The notes: a model not told the origin generated them from the letters alone. Shown: positions 33,427 through 40,807, counted from the stretch's first letter. The stretch: 57,712 nt of DNA from an uncultured Eubacteriales bacterium (GCA_902801165.1 CADCHI010000024.1:1-57712); one strand, 5' to 3'. Translations and numbers: made by a program.

Positions 33427-33993
33427 ATGGATTTTTTGAATGAATTCAGCAAGCGGTTCAGCAATGTGGCCCGCTCGGTCTCCGAGAAGTCGAAGGAGAA
33501 CCCGGAGCTGGCCCGGCTGAACGGCGAGGTCAAGGCCGCGGAGGCGGCGCTGGAGAAGCTCTACGCCCGCTACGGCGAGGCCTGCTACGCCCTCAAGGCG
33601 GGCAGGGGAGACGCCGCTGCCGTGGAGAAGCTGGCGGTGCGGGTGCAGGCGGCGCTGCTGGCGCTGGAGGAGCTCACCGCCAGGCGGGACGCCGCCCGGG
33701 AACTGAAGCGCTGCGCGAACTGCGGCGCGGTCCACCCGGCCCAAGCGCGTTTCTGCTCCAGCTGCGGCAAGCGCCTGCCGGAGGACGCCCCGAAGCCGGA
33801 GCCGGCCCCCGAGGCGCAGTACTGCAAGAATTGCGGCGCGGAGCGGGCCGAGGGCGACGTGCGCTGCCCGGTGTGCGGCGCGGACTTCGCGTCGGAGTCT
33901 CCGGAGGAAGCGCCGGCGGCCGACCCGGAGCCCGTCTACGAGGGCCCGGACATCGAGGAGCCCACGGACGACGAAGCCCGTCAATGGGAATAG
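33427..33993 (+). CDS. Double zinc-ribbon protein
   Basis: 188 residues. I choose the ATG at 33427, preceded by AGAAAGG, over the TTG six bases earlier. Residues 1-95 are helical and rich in charged residues, probably coiled coil (LARLNGEVKAAEAALEKLYARYGE). Two C4 zinc ribbons follow: CANCGAVHPAQARFCSSCG near residue 97 and CKNCGAERAEGDVRCPVCG near residue 136. An acidic, proline-rich tail ends the protein. No enzyme motif is seen. It is the first gene of an operon with CapA and an XpaC-like protein. Such zinc-ribbon proteins often serve as scaffolds or regulators; the role here is unknown. Confidence 0.8.
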   Translation: MDFLNEFSKRFSNVARSVSEKSKENPELARLNGEVKAAEAALEKLYARYGEACYALKAGRGDAAAVEKLAVRVQAALLALEELTARRDAARELKRCANCGAVHPAQARFCSSCGKRLPEDAPKPEPAPEAQYCKNCGAERAEGDVRCPVCGADFASESPEEAPAADPEPVYEGPDIEEPTDDEARQWE

Positions 33994-34037
33994 AGAGGAA
34001 CGTTCACTGAACCCACATCCGATTCGGAGGGATACGA

Positions 34038-35492
34038 ATGCAGCAGAGACCGAGGCCCACGGGCCGGCGCATGACGCGCCAGCAGTACGAGGCGCAGCAG
34101 CGGCAGAACCGGATCGCCATCGCCATCATCGCGGCCATCGCCGTGCTGATCATCGTTGCGGTAATCCTGATCCTCAAGCCCCACGGCGGCGGCGACGACG
34201 CAGTGGCCACCATGGTGGAGGCCGGCGCGGGCCAGCCCGCGGCGCAGACGGAGGCGCCTCAGACCCAGGCGCCCCAGTCGGACCAGCCCCAGGCGGGCGG
34301 GGTCGACCTGGCGGCCATGACGGGCACCGAGCCGGAGAACACCGTCCAGGCGACGGCGGCCCCGGCGGAGGAAGCGCCTGCCGCGGCGGAGACGCCGGTG
34401 CCCGAGCTGCCCCCGGCGGTGGACGAGGTGTTCTCCACCCGCAATCCGGACGGCGGCCTGCGCTCGGTGCGCATGCGCGTGATTGGCGACATCATGTTCT
34501 GCCAGAGCCAGCTGGTGTACGCCCGGGACAGCGGCTACGACTTCCACAACCAGTTCTCGATGATCGCGGACCAGCTGGCCAATGCCGATTACACCATGGG
34601 CAACATGGAGGGCACCATCGGCAAGTACAAGAGCTCGAACTACTCCGGCTATCCCCAGTTCAACGCGCCGGACGTGGCCCTGCAGCCGCTGAAGGACGCG
34701 GGCATCGACTTCTTGACGCTGGCCAACAACCACATGCTGGACCGCTGGAGCGGCGGCGTCAAGAACACCGTGGACTGGGTGGAGCAGTACGGCTTCGCCC
34801 ACGTGGGCGCCTACCGCACCCAGGCGGAGAAGGACAAGCCGGTGATCTATGAGGTGGGCGGCATCAAGTTCGGCTTCGTGGCCTACACCCACAGCACCAA
34901 CACCATGGAGCGCCGCGGCACCGACGCGGACGCTGTGGCCCTGGTGCCCTACATCCAGAAGGCGGACTTCGCCGCCGACGTGAAGAAGCTGCGGGACGCG
35001 GGGGCCGAGGTCGTGATCGCCTTCCCCCACTGGGGCAAGGAGTACGTCCGCACCCCCGACGACAGCCAGAAGAAGTACGCCAAGCAGCTGGCCGAGGCCG
35101 GGGTGGACATCATCATCGGCAGCCACTCCCACATGGTGCAGCCCATGGGCTACCAGACCGTCGCGACGGCCAACGGCGGCTCCCGGCAGGTGTTCACCAT
35201 GTTCTCCATGGGCAACTTCATCAGCGACCACACCGTGCAGTACACCGACAACGGCGTGATCCTGGACTTCACCGTGAACGAACACCAGGACGGGACCTTC
35301 ACCTGCGACAGCGTGGGCTACATACCGACCTATACCTGGAAGCAGAACGGGGCCGTCACGGTGCTGCCCTCGGGCAAGTACCTGAACGAGCGCCCCTCCG
35401 GCATGGACGACGAGAACTACAAGCGCATGGTGGCCAGCTACTACGAGATCATCGAGGTCATCGGCGACAAGTTCCAGCTGATCAACGGTTGA
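34038..35492 (+). CDS. CapA family protein (poly-gamma-glutamate/capsule-type metallophosphatase fold)
   Basis: 484 residues. A basic N-terminus and one transmembrane helix (residues about 26-46) are followed by a ~90-residue Ala/Pro/Gln/Glu-rich linker, so the catalytic domain should face outwards. The CapA domain (residues about 150-470) has the calcineurin-like pattern: MRVIGDIMF, ADYTMGNMEGTIG, FLTLANNHMLD, VVIAFPHWGKEY and IIIGSHSHMVQP. CapA/PgsA proteins are linked to poly-gamma-glutamate synthesis and export, but no pgsB/C genes are in the window. The start follows a GGAGGGATACGA site. It lies between the zinc-ribbon and XpaC-like genes. Confidence 0.9.
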   Translation: MQQRPRPTGRRMTRQQYEAQQRQNRIAIAIIAAIAVLIIVAVILILKPHGGGDDAVATMVEAGAGQPAAQTEAPQTQAPQSDQPQAGGVDLAAMTGTEPENTVQATAAPAEEAPAAAETPVPELPPAVDEVFSTRNPDGGLRSVRMRVIGDIMFCQSQLVYARDSGYDFHNQFSMIADQLANADYTMGNMEGTIGKYKSSNYSGYPQFNAPDVALQPLKDAGIDFLTLANNHMLDRWSGGVKNTVDWVEQYGFAHVGAYRTQAEKDKPVIYEVGGIKFGFVAYTHSTNTMERRGTDADAVALVPYIQKADFAADVKKLRDAGAEVVIAFPHWGKEYVRTPDDSQKKYAKQLAEAGVDIIIGSHSHMVQPMGYQTVATANGGSRQVFTMFSMGNFISDHTVQYTDNGVILDFTVNEHQDGTFTCDSVGYIPTYTWKQNGAVTVLPSGKYLNERPSGMDDENYKRMVASYYEIIEVIGDKFQLING

Positions 35493-35514
35493 TGCCCGCA
35501 AGGAGGCGCTGCGC

Positions 35515-36393
35515 ATGGACAATTTCCTGACAGAGAAGGCCAAGATCCGCCGGAAGTGGGAGATCCCTGTGATGGGGCTCTCGGCGATGTTTGTCGCGGC
35601 GGGCATAGAGGCCTTCGTGGAGGAAGCGGCCGAAGGGGCCATGGGCTACATCGACGTGGTGGCCTACGCGGTGGTGATCGGCGCTTTCGCCGCGCCGCTT
35701 GTGCTGGTGCTCCTGCGGTGGCTGCGCAGGCGCCGCGCCAACAGCATGGCAAAAGCCCTCGAGCGCCGTCCGGAGGCGTCCCTGCCCTTCGCGGAGCTGG
35801 ACAAGGTGCTGAAGGTGAAAAACGCCCCGGGGAAGCTGCAAAAGCTGATTTCGAAGGGCTACCTGCAGCGCCTGCGGCCGGACTGGACCGCCCTCACGCT
35901 GTGGCTGGAGCGCCCGCAGGCGGCGGTTGTTTACAGCGAACCCGAAGCGCCGGAGGAGGACTCCAGCGCGGCGGTGCTGAAGCGCATCCGCGCGCTGAAC
36001 GACGCCATCGACGATGCCACCGTGTCCGAGAAGATCGACCGCATCGAGGCCCTCACCGCCGGCATCTTCCGCACGGTCCAGGAGCGGCCCGAGCGGGCGG
36101 GGGAGGTCCGGCGCTTCGTGAACTACTACTTGCCCACCACGCTGAAGCTGCTGGAATCCTACAGCCTGATGGAGAAGCAGAGCTACCAGGGCGAGAACAT
36201 ACGGGCCTCCCGCAGGGGCATCGAGGATGCCCTGGGCAAGGTGGTGACCGCCATCGAGCAGCAGCAGGACCGGCTGTTCCGCTCCGAGAAGCTGGACGTG
36301 GAAACGGAGATCCAGGTGCTTGAGACGATGATGGCGAGCGATGGCTTAGGGCGTGTTTCTCAAATATCTGAAGCGCATTTTCGGCGTCTTTGA
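35515..36393 (+). CDS. XpaC-like (5-bromo-4-chloroindolyl phosphate hydrolysis) membrane protein, C-terminus altered by a mobile repeat
   Basis: 292 residues. Two transmembrane helices lie near residues 18-70. The XpaC domain follows: ALNDAIDDATVSEKIDRIEALTAGIFR and RRFVNYYLPTTLKLLESYSLMEKQ, then a helical end. The family's biochemical role is unclear. It is often paired with tellurite-resistance TelA-type proteins, which are absent here. The last ~14 residues (GRVSQISEAHFRRL) are encoded by a 164-bp miniature transposon that inserted at a TA within the codon at 36346-36348. The normal C-terminal end has therefore been replaced, though the domain itself seems intact. AAGGAGG precedes the ATG. 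Confidence 0.83.
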   Translation: MDNFLTEKAKIRRKWEIPVMGLSAMFVAAGIEAFVEEAAEGAMGYIDVVAYAVVIGAFAAPLVLVLLRWLRRRRANSMAKALERRPEASLPFAELDKVLKVKNAPGKLQKLISKGYLQRLRPDWTALTLWLERPQAAVVYSEPEAPEEDSSAAVLKRIRALNDAIDDATVSEKIDRIEALTAGIFRTVQERPERAGEVRRFVNYYLPTTLKLLESYSLMEKQSYQGENIRASRRGIEDALGKVVTAIEQQQDRLFRSEKLDVETEIQVLETMMASDGLGRVSQISEAHFRRL

Positions 36394-36495
36394 CTGCATT
36401 TCTACGTTGGTTTCCCTTGATTTACCGCCAGTAAACCTACGGAAAACCGCCTTGAAATGCAATCAAATCCACTCGAAACTGCATCTCCCGGCAGT

Positions 36496-36686
36496 TAGAG
36501 TCTGTTTCTAAAATGCCTGAAGTGCATTTTCGGCGTATTAGACTGCATTTCTGCGTTGATTTTCCTTGACTTAGCGCCACTAAGCCTGCGGAAAATCGCC
36601 TTGAAATGCAGCCAAATCCACTTCGCCTTGAAATGCAGCCAAATCCACTCGAAACTGCATCTTCCTGCATTTAGAAACACACTCTA
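36496..36686 (-). mobile_element. MITE copy B nested in copy A
   Basis: 191 bp including flanking TA dinucleotides at both ends (36496-36497 and 36685-36686). Terminal inverted repeats are TAGAGTCTGTTTCTAAAATG and TAGAGTGTGTTTCTAAATG. An inner hairpin has GATTTTCC / GGAAAATC and CTTAG / CTAAG arms. Without a 27-bp internal duplication the length is 164 bp. It inserted at a TA inside the right terminal repeat of copy A, with TA duplication as in IS630/mariner-type transposition. No transposase is encoded. Confidence 0.88.
36597..36650. repeat. 27-bp tandem duplication inside MITE copy B
   Basis: The 27-base segment that begins CGCCTTGAAATGCAGCC occurs at 36597-36623 and again at 36624-36650 with one difference at its last base. 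It accounts exactly for the extra length of copy B. Confidence 0.9.
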
Positions 36687-36745
36687 GAAACACACCCTTG
36701 GTAAACACCGGCGCGACGCTCACGCGATAGAAGGAGGCATGACCG

Positions 36746-37606
36746 ATGGCGGCAAGGCTGCTGGCCCGGGCGAAGATCAACTGGGCGCTGAACATCACCG
36801 GCCGCCGGGAGGACGGCTATCACCTGCTGGACATGCTGATGCAGACCATCGAGCTGTGCGACGAGCTGACCCTGGAGCCAGCGGACGAACTGACTCTGAC
36901 CGTGGACGGCGCGCCGGAGACCTGGGAGGGCAACCTGGTGATGCGGGCCGCCCGGGCGCTGTGCCGCCACGTCGGGAAGGACCTCGGCGCGAGGATGGCG
37001 CTGGCGAAGCGCGTCCCGGCCCGGGCGGGCCTGGGCGGCGGCAGCGCGGACTGCGCCGCGGCGCTGCGCGGATTGAATACGCTGTGGGGCCTGAGCCTGG
37101 GAGAGGACGAACTGCTGTCCATCGGCGCGACGCTGGGCGCGGACGTGCCCTTCTGCCTGACCGGCGGGCTGGCCCGGGTGTCCGGCATCGGAGAGGTCAT
37201 CGAGCCCGTTCCGAACGCGCCGGAGGTACCCCTGGTGCTGGTGACGCCCGGCGGCGGCCTGTCCACCGGCGAGGTGTTCGGCCTGTGGGATAAAGGCGGC
37301 TGGCCCGAGACGCCGCTGGACACCCGCGCGCTGGCCCGGGCTGTGGCGGACGGCGACCTCGCCGCGGCGGACGGGCTGTGCGCCAACGCCCTCACCGCGC
37401 CTGCGATCGCCCTGATGCCGGAGATCGGGCGGCTGATCGACCAAATGCGCGAGCTTGGCGCGGACGCTGCGTTCATGACCGGCAGCGGCTCCACCGTCGT
37501 CGGCGCCTTCGCGGATGGTTCCGCCGCCGCCCGGGCCGCGGCCCGGATCTCCGGCGCAGTGCTGACCCGCACCCTGTCCGGCCCGGCGTGGGAGGCGGAA
37601 GACTGA
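36746..37606 (+). CDS. ispE: 4-(cytidine 5'-diphospho)-2-C-methyl-D-erythritol kinase
   Basis: 286 residues. It phosphorylates CDP-methylerythritol in the non-mevalonate isoprenoid pathway. GHMP-kinase motifs are RAKINWALNITGRREDGYHLLDMLMQTIEL at the N-terminus (substrate-binding Lys and Asp-Gly-Tyr-His), PARAGLGGGSADCAAALRGLN (ATP loop, near residue 93) and a C-terminal AAFMTGSGSTVVGAF. Length is typical. The ribosome site GAAGGAGGC precedes the ATG. The two nested MITEs separate it from the XpaC-like gene, and its own promoter is not obvious, so transcription may come through the repeats. Confidence 0.95.
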   Translation: MAARLLARAKINWALNITGRREDGYHLLDMLMQTIELCDELTLEPADELTLTVDGAPETWEGNLVMRAARALCRHVGKDLGARMALAKRVPARAGLGGGSADCAAALRGLNTLWGLSLGEDELLSIGATLGADVPFCLTGGLARVSGIGEVIEPVPNAPEVPLVLVTPGGGLSTGEVFGLWDKGGWPETPLDTRALARAVADGDLAAADGLCANALTAPAIALMPEIGRLIDQMRELGADAAFMTGSGSTVVGAFADGSAAARAAARISGAVLTRTLSGPAWEAED

Positions 37607-37666
37607 TGCCGCAGGAGACTGAGCGGCACTTTAACAAACAATAGGCAAGTGTGCGGAAGATTTTTC

Positions 37667-37695
37667 TTGACATTCTCCCCAGCCGCATGTATAAT
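37667..37695 (+). promoter_or_regulatory. Consensus promoter of the tRNA-Leu gene
   Basis: Perfect TTGACA (37667-37672), 17-base spacer, perfect TATAAT (37690-37695), 12 bases before the tRNA. Confidence 0.95.
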
Positions 37696-37707
37696 ATCTG
37701 TGGTCAT

Positions 37708-37790
37708 GCGGTCGTGGCGGAATAGGCATACGCGCACGTTTGAGGGGCGTGTGGGAGACCGTACGGGTTCAAGTCCCGTCGACCGCACCA
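37708..37790 (+). tRNA. tRNA-Leu (anticodon GAG), CCA encoded
   Basis: 83 bases. The acceptor stem is GCGGTCG / CGACCGC, followed by A and an encoded CCA. The anticodon arm is CACGT-TTGAGGG-GCGTG, with GAG in the loop. A long class II variable arm (TGGGAGACCGT) and the T-arm ACGGG-TTCAAGT-CCCGT complete the cloverleaf. It keeps its full sequence although its 3' end is the attachment site of the adjacent integrated element. Confidence 0.97.
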
Positions 37791-37812
37791 ATCAAAAAAG
37801 TCCGAAAACACT
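37768..37812 (+). other. attL: 45-bp direct repeat at the tRNA-Leu 3' end
   Basis: Identical to 46411-46455 over 45 bp, starting TTCAAGTCCCGTCGACCGCA within the tRNA T-arm. After one mismatch another 18 bp match, covering the tRNA terminator. The left-hand copy completes the tRNA gene. Confidence 0.93.
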
Positions 37813-37831
37813 ACGTTTTCGGGCTTTTCTT
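37797..37831. terminator. Terminator after tRNA-Leu
   Basis: GTCCGAAAAC / GTTTTCGGGC stem followed by TTTTCTT. It is duplicated at the right end of the element (46440-46474). Confidence 0.88.
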
Positions 37832-37885
37832 ATGGGCTGAATTGTCGGTTTTCCCTTTAGTTTTCCCTTTACAGCTTTCAAAAGA

Positions 37886-39079
37886 CTATTTCAGCGCCGC
37901 AATATAGGTGTCCATGCGTTGTGCGGATGCCTGCCTCATGGTGTCGGTAACATGCCCGTACTGATCCAGGGTAAAGGCGGCTGTGTGGTGTCCGAGGTTT
38001 TCCTGAACGGTCTTTACATCATCCCCGGCTTGAAGGGATGAAACGGCGTAGGTGTGGCGCAGATCATGAAAGCGCCTCTCAGGAAGTCCGGCGGCTTTCA
38101 GTGCCTTTCGCAGATGGTCAAGAATCACAGAGTAGCAAAGATATTTCCCTGTATCGTAGGTGAAAACCAGATCGGGGATGCCATTGTCATTCCACAATTT
38201 ACCCGCGAGAAGCCTTTGCTCCATCTGCCGTTTCCGCTGCTGCTTCAAAAGATGCATCACAAAGGAAGCGGGCTGTATGGTTCGAGGCTTGTCATTCTTC
38301 ACCGATGCCAGCCGGTAAGCCTCGCCTTTTTTCCGGGGCCTGCAAAGCTGCTTGTCAATGGTGATTGTCCCTTTATCGAAGTCCACACACGCCCATTGCA
38401 GACCAAGGATTTCACCCTCGCGCAATCCAGTGAAAAGGTCGACTTTGATGATTGTCGAATACAACCCATCGTCAAGCGCATTCAACAGGGATTTGATTTC
38501 AGGCGCGTCCAACGGCTCGATTTTCGCCTTTTCTATGCGCGGTAGGTCAACTGAATCGGCGGGATTAGAACGAATATAGCCGAGGCGTACAGCCCTTTTC
38601 AACGCTTCATGAAGCACGCCGTGTATGTTCTTCACAGTCTTTGGAGAAAGCCCCTTATCGCGGCTCAGACTGTTATAGAATCGCTGGCAGGCGTCCGGGG
38701 ACAGGGCTGACAGCTTTACCGCGCCGAGGGCGGGAACAATGTGATTATCAATGTGCTGTCGGTAACTTGTCCGGGTGTTTTCCTTCACGCTGGTCAGGTA
38801 TTCGCTGTGCCAAGTGTTCAACCATTCGGAAATGGTCAACTTTGACGGTTCCGTATATGTACCCTGATCCAGTTCAGCCAATGCCTGCTTCATTTTCTGC
38901 AAAACTTCCTTTTGAGTCTTGCCCGATATGGATTTTTGAATCTGTTTCCCGTTTCCGGGATTTCTGCCGGTGGTGATTCGCGCCTCCCAGAAAGTATATA
39001 CCTTCCCCTTGCGGGTGACGGTCTTTTTGCGGATTGTTCCCGCCCCTTGCGGCGCTCTGCCTTTGTTTGCTTTTGCCAT
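37886..39079 (-). CDS. Tyrosine-recombinase integrase
   Basis: 397 residues from the ATG at 39079 (GGAGGATAAGGAC upstream). Residues 1-60 form an arm-type DNA-binding region (GAGTIRKKTVTRKGKVYTFWEARI). Residues about 65-165 are the SAM-like core-binding domain (LTISEWLNTWHSEYLTSVKENTRTSYRQHIDNHI). The catalytic domain has Arg in DLFTGLREGEILGLQW, HDLRHTYAVSSLQ (His-x-x-Arg), LGHHTAAFTLDQYGHV (His and nucleophilic Tyr). It lies next to attL and recombines the tRNA-Leu site. Divergent expression may be governed by the operator region at 40.1 kb through the leftward operon. Confidence 0.97.
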   Translation of the reverse strand: MAKANKGRAPQGAGTIRKKTVTRKGKVYTFWEARITTGRNPGNGKQIQKSISGKTQKEVLQKMKQALAELDQGTYTEPSKLTISEWLNTWHSEYLTSVKENTRTSYRQHIDNHIVPALGAVKLSALSPDACQRFYNSLSRDKGLSPKTVKNIHGVLHEALKRAVRLGYIRSNPADSVDLPRIEKAKIEPLDAPEIKSLLNALDDGLYSTIIKVDLFTGLREGEILGLQWACVDFDKGTITIDKQLCRPRKKGEAYRLASVKNDKPRTIQPASFVMHLLKQQRKRQMEQRLLAGKLWNDNGIPDLVFTYDTGKYLCYSVILDHLRKALKAAGLPERRFHDLRHTYAVSSLQAGDDVKTVQENLGHHTAAFTLDQYGHVTDTMRQASAQRMDTYIAALK

Positions 39080-39198
39080 GTCCTTATCCTCCAATCTGTT
39101 TCCTGCTTGCCGGTTCAGCCGTGTAGCATCCCGCCCCCTTGCGGCTTTCACTGATCCTGCCGGGGGAGGCGTTATGCCTCTCCCGGTGGTGGACCTTT

Positions 39199-39444
39199 TC
39201 AAGCTCCCTTAACCGCCCCTGCCCCGGCTTCAAAGCCAAGCTGCAAACCAGCCTTCAGGCCCTCGTAGAAGCCCAGGCGGGTAGCGGCAAGCTCATATGC
39301 CGCTACGGTGTCGACGTCTACCCTCCCGGCGTCAATCTGCCGGTCGATTTCGGCGCTGATCTTCTGCGTTTCTTCAGCTGCTTCGCCGGTGTGGTTGACG
39401 TTCAGGAATGCCTCAAACAGTGCTTCAAATGCGGGATTCATCAT
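39199..39444 (-). CDS. Small acidic helical protein of the element, unknown function
   Basis: 81 residues behind a GGAGG site. It is helical, with a Gly/Ala-rich C-terminal amphipathic segment (YEGLKAGLQLGFEAGAGA). The layout (EETQKISAEIDRQIDAGRVD, then AAYELAATRLGFYEGLKAG) resembles short proteins of the DUF6809 kind found in Clostridia elements, but similarity is only by eye. It lies between the integrase and the 113-residue protein and is probably co-transcribed with them. Confidence 0.6.
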   Translation of the reverse strand: MMNPAFEALFEAFLNVNHTGEAAEETQKISAEIDRQIDAGRVDVDTVAAYELAATRLGFYEGLKAGLQLGFEAGAGAVKGA

Positions 39445-39539
39445 GGTATTTACCTCCGTTTAATGGTTGATTATCGGTGTGGTTTGTGATAGAATGCAAG
39501 TGTCCGGAATCGTGATTGCGTTCCCGTTATCCGGCTGTC

Positions 39540-39574
39540 CCCCTTCCAAAGTGCCCGCTTTGGAAGGGGTTTTG
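39540..39574 (+). terminator. Strong hairpin downstream of the 113-residue gene
   Basis: Perfect 12-bp stem CCCCTTCCAAAG / CTTTGGAAGGGG with a 6-base loop. TTTTG follows on the + side only, so as a terminator it would act rightward. On the minus strand it may instead attenuate or stabilise the leftward operon. Confidence 0.6.
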
Positions 39575-39577
39575 TGT

Positions 39578-39919
39578 TCATGCCATCGGGGCGGGCTGGG
39601 TCTGATCGTAGGTGAAGTAGGACTGAATCCGGCTGCCCTTGCGGGTCGTGGGGTCGGCCACTTCCACCTTGAATACGGCCTCGCTGGTATGGATGACCTG
39701 CCGCCCGAGGGCCTTCCAGCCTGCCCAGGTGTGATACACCATATCGGCATATCCGGCGGCCTCGGCTGCCGCTTTGACCTTGACAGTGTTCGCGGCCTGC
39801 GCTTTGAGCCACTTCCAAGCCGTGGACAGCGCCTCGCCGAAGGTGATTGTGGCCCGTTTCGCGGCCTGCCGGTAAAGGCTCCAGGCCTTGGACATCAGGC
39901 GGGAAAGATTGTACCTCAT
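39578..39919 (-). CDS. Phage-type small protein, unknown function
   Basis: 113 residues from the ATG at 39919 with AAGGAGG upstream. The N-terminus RYNLSRLMSKAWSLYRQA and TFGEALSTAWKWLKAQ form a helical pattern of a kind I have seen in small phage and integrative-element proteins of Clostridia, followed by a segment (YHTWAGWKALGRQVIHTSEAVFKVEVAD) and a basic C-terminus. I cannot name a function. It is the first gene read from the operator-controlled leftward promoter at 40065-40093, so it is likely under direct control of the ribbon-helix-helix protein. Confidence 0.7.
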   Translation of the reverse strand: MRYNLSRLMSKAWSLYRQAAKRATITFGEALSTAWKWLKAQAANTVKVKAAAEAAGYADMVYHTWAGWKALGRQVIHTSEAVFKVEVADPTTRKGSRIQSYFTYDQTQPAPMA

Positions 39920-40064
39920 GAGATTTACCTCCTTTTCTGTTGGGGGATGTTGGGAAGGTGCGGGGGCGTTACGTCTCGACACTCTGGTCCACGAATCCTT
40001 GTCCGCATTTGACCGCCGGGCTGCCATTGCGTTCTCCGGCGTGCCTTCCCTTGCTGACATGAAC

Positions 40065-40093
40065 AGTATAGCATACTTGTGTTAGTATGTCTA
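40065..40093 (-). promoter_or_regulatory. Leftward promoter with an operator in its spacer
   Basis: On the minus strand TAGACA (40093-40088), 17-base spacer, TATACT (40070-40065). The first 18-bp palindrome (40072-40089) fills the spacer, so binding would block polymerase. Confidence 0.8.
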
Positions 40094-40155
40094 TTGGCAG
40101 ATTACACAAACATACTTGTGTTAGTATGTGCATATTGCATACTTGCGCCAGTATG
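40072..40155. promoter_or_regulatory. Three 18-bp palindromic operators
   Basis: CATACTTGTGTTAGTATG at 40072-40089 and 40111-40128 and the variant CATACTTGCGCCAGTATG at 40138-40155. Each has perfect 6-bp arms CATACT / AGTATG around a 6-base centre. Site 1 lies between the leftward -35 and -10 boxes and site 3 overlaps the rightward -35. The adjacent ribbon-helix-helix protein is the natural ligand. Confidence 0.88.
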
Positions 40156-40171
40156 TTTTTTGTGCTATAAT
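40143..40171 (+). promoter_or_regulatory. Rightward extended -10 promoter of the ribbon-helix-helix gene
   Basis: TTGCGC (40143-40148), 17-base spacer, TGC-TATAAT (-10 at 40166-40171), 26 bases before the ATG. Confidence 0.75.
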
Positions 40172-40196
40172 GTGTCGTGAAATGGAGGCGTATACT

Positions 40197-40484
40197 ATGG
40201 GAAAAACATCAAGTGCTGTCAAGAATCGATACAATCTGAAAGCCTATGACCGGCTTGCAATCACCATCCCCAAAGGCCGTAAACAGGCCGTGGAGGCGTT
40301 TGCCCGTGAACGTGGGGAATCTGTCAACGGCCTTGTGAACGCGCTTCTCCGGGCCGAAATGGGCCTGTCAGAAACCGAATGGCGGGCCGTGCAGACGGAG
40401 GAAGAAGCCCGCGCACTGACCGAGGCCACCATGAAAACAGGGTTGGACAGCGATCCACTTTTGCCGCTGCCGACAGAAAACTAG
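40197..40484 (+). CDS. Ribbon-helix-helix (Arc/MetJ-like) DNA-binding protein, 3' end altered by a MITE
   Basis: 95 residues from the ATG at 40197 (AATGGAGG upstream). The N-terminal half has the ribbon-helix-helix pattern: a strand YDRLAITIPKGRKQAVEAF, then ARERGESVNGLVNALLRAEM. The family binds DNA as dimers of dimers on short palindromes, matching the three operators directly upstream, so autoregulation and control of the leftward integrase-side operon are likely. Its TAG stop is made from the terminal TAG of MITE copy C, so the original protein probably ran on further. The DNA-binding half is intact. Confidence 0.82.
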   Translation: MGKTSSAVKNRYNLKAYDRLAITIPKGRKQAVEAFARERGESVNGLVNALLRAEMGLSETEWRAVQTEEEARALTEATMKTGLDSDPLLPLPTEN

Positions 40485-40645
40485 AGTGTGTTTCTAAATG
40501 CTGGGAGATGCAGTTTCGAGAGGATTTGGCTGCATTTCAAGGCGATTTCCCGCAGGCTTAGTGGGGCTAAGTCAAGGGAAATCAACGCTGAAATGCAGTC
40601 AAAGACGCCGAAAATGCGCTTCAGGCATTTTAGAAACAGACTCTA
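40482..40645 (+). mobile_element. MITE copy C (164 bp), inverted relative to A and B
   Basis: Bounded by TA on both sides. The ends are TAGAGTGTGTTTCTAAATG and, read inward from the right, TAGAGTCTGTTTCTAAAATG. It has the same inner fold as copy B (CTTAG / CTAAG arms) but in the opposite orientation. No coding capacity. It inserted at the 3' end of the ribbon-helix-helix gene, after the tRNA-Leu element had settled or within its ancestor. Confidence 0.88.
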
Positions 40646-40807
40646 ATCCACCGAAGTCCCGAGACAACAGCGGAGGGGGGCATCCACGGACGGAGGCAAC
40701 CCTTGCCGACAAAAACACACCTACGGGCCGTCAGGACGCCCCTGGAAGCGGTTTCCTGCTTGTGGGGGCGTCCCGTCGTTTTCCCGCGCAGCCCGTCAGA
40801 GGGGCCG
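40646..40807. other. Non-coding stretch after MITE copy C
   Basis: No gene seen. Contains an interrupted GACGCCCC / GGGGCGTC inverted repeat (40735-40742 and 40765-40772). It may be the old 3' part of the ribbon-helix-helix gene region, or a leftward terminator zone for the next gene. Confidence 0.4.

Larger units (their letters stand above)
36347..36699 (-). mobile_element. MITE copy A (164 bp), interrupted by copy B
   Basis: Copy A consists of 36347-36497 plus 36687-36699, which add up to exactly 164 bp once copy B is removed. The left end reads TAGGGCGTGTTTCT. The right end read inward is AAGGGTGTGTTTC, so the termini are inverted repeats related to those of copies B and C. It inserted at the 3' end of the XpaC-like gene. 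Confidence 0.85.

Noticed and set aside
36437-36798. Short open frames (about 60-77 codons) within the MITE copies
   Set aside because: They merely translate the inverted-repeat DNA, recur in different copies because the DNA recurs, and lack start signals.
40072-40155. Possible CRISPR array from the three similar 18-bp units
   Set aside because: Only three short units with unequal spacing (39 and 27 bases), each a palindrome sitting on promoter elements. No cas genes are present. Operators fit better.
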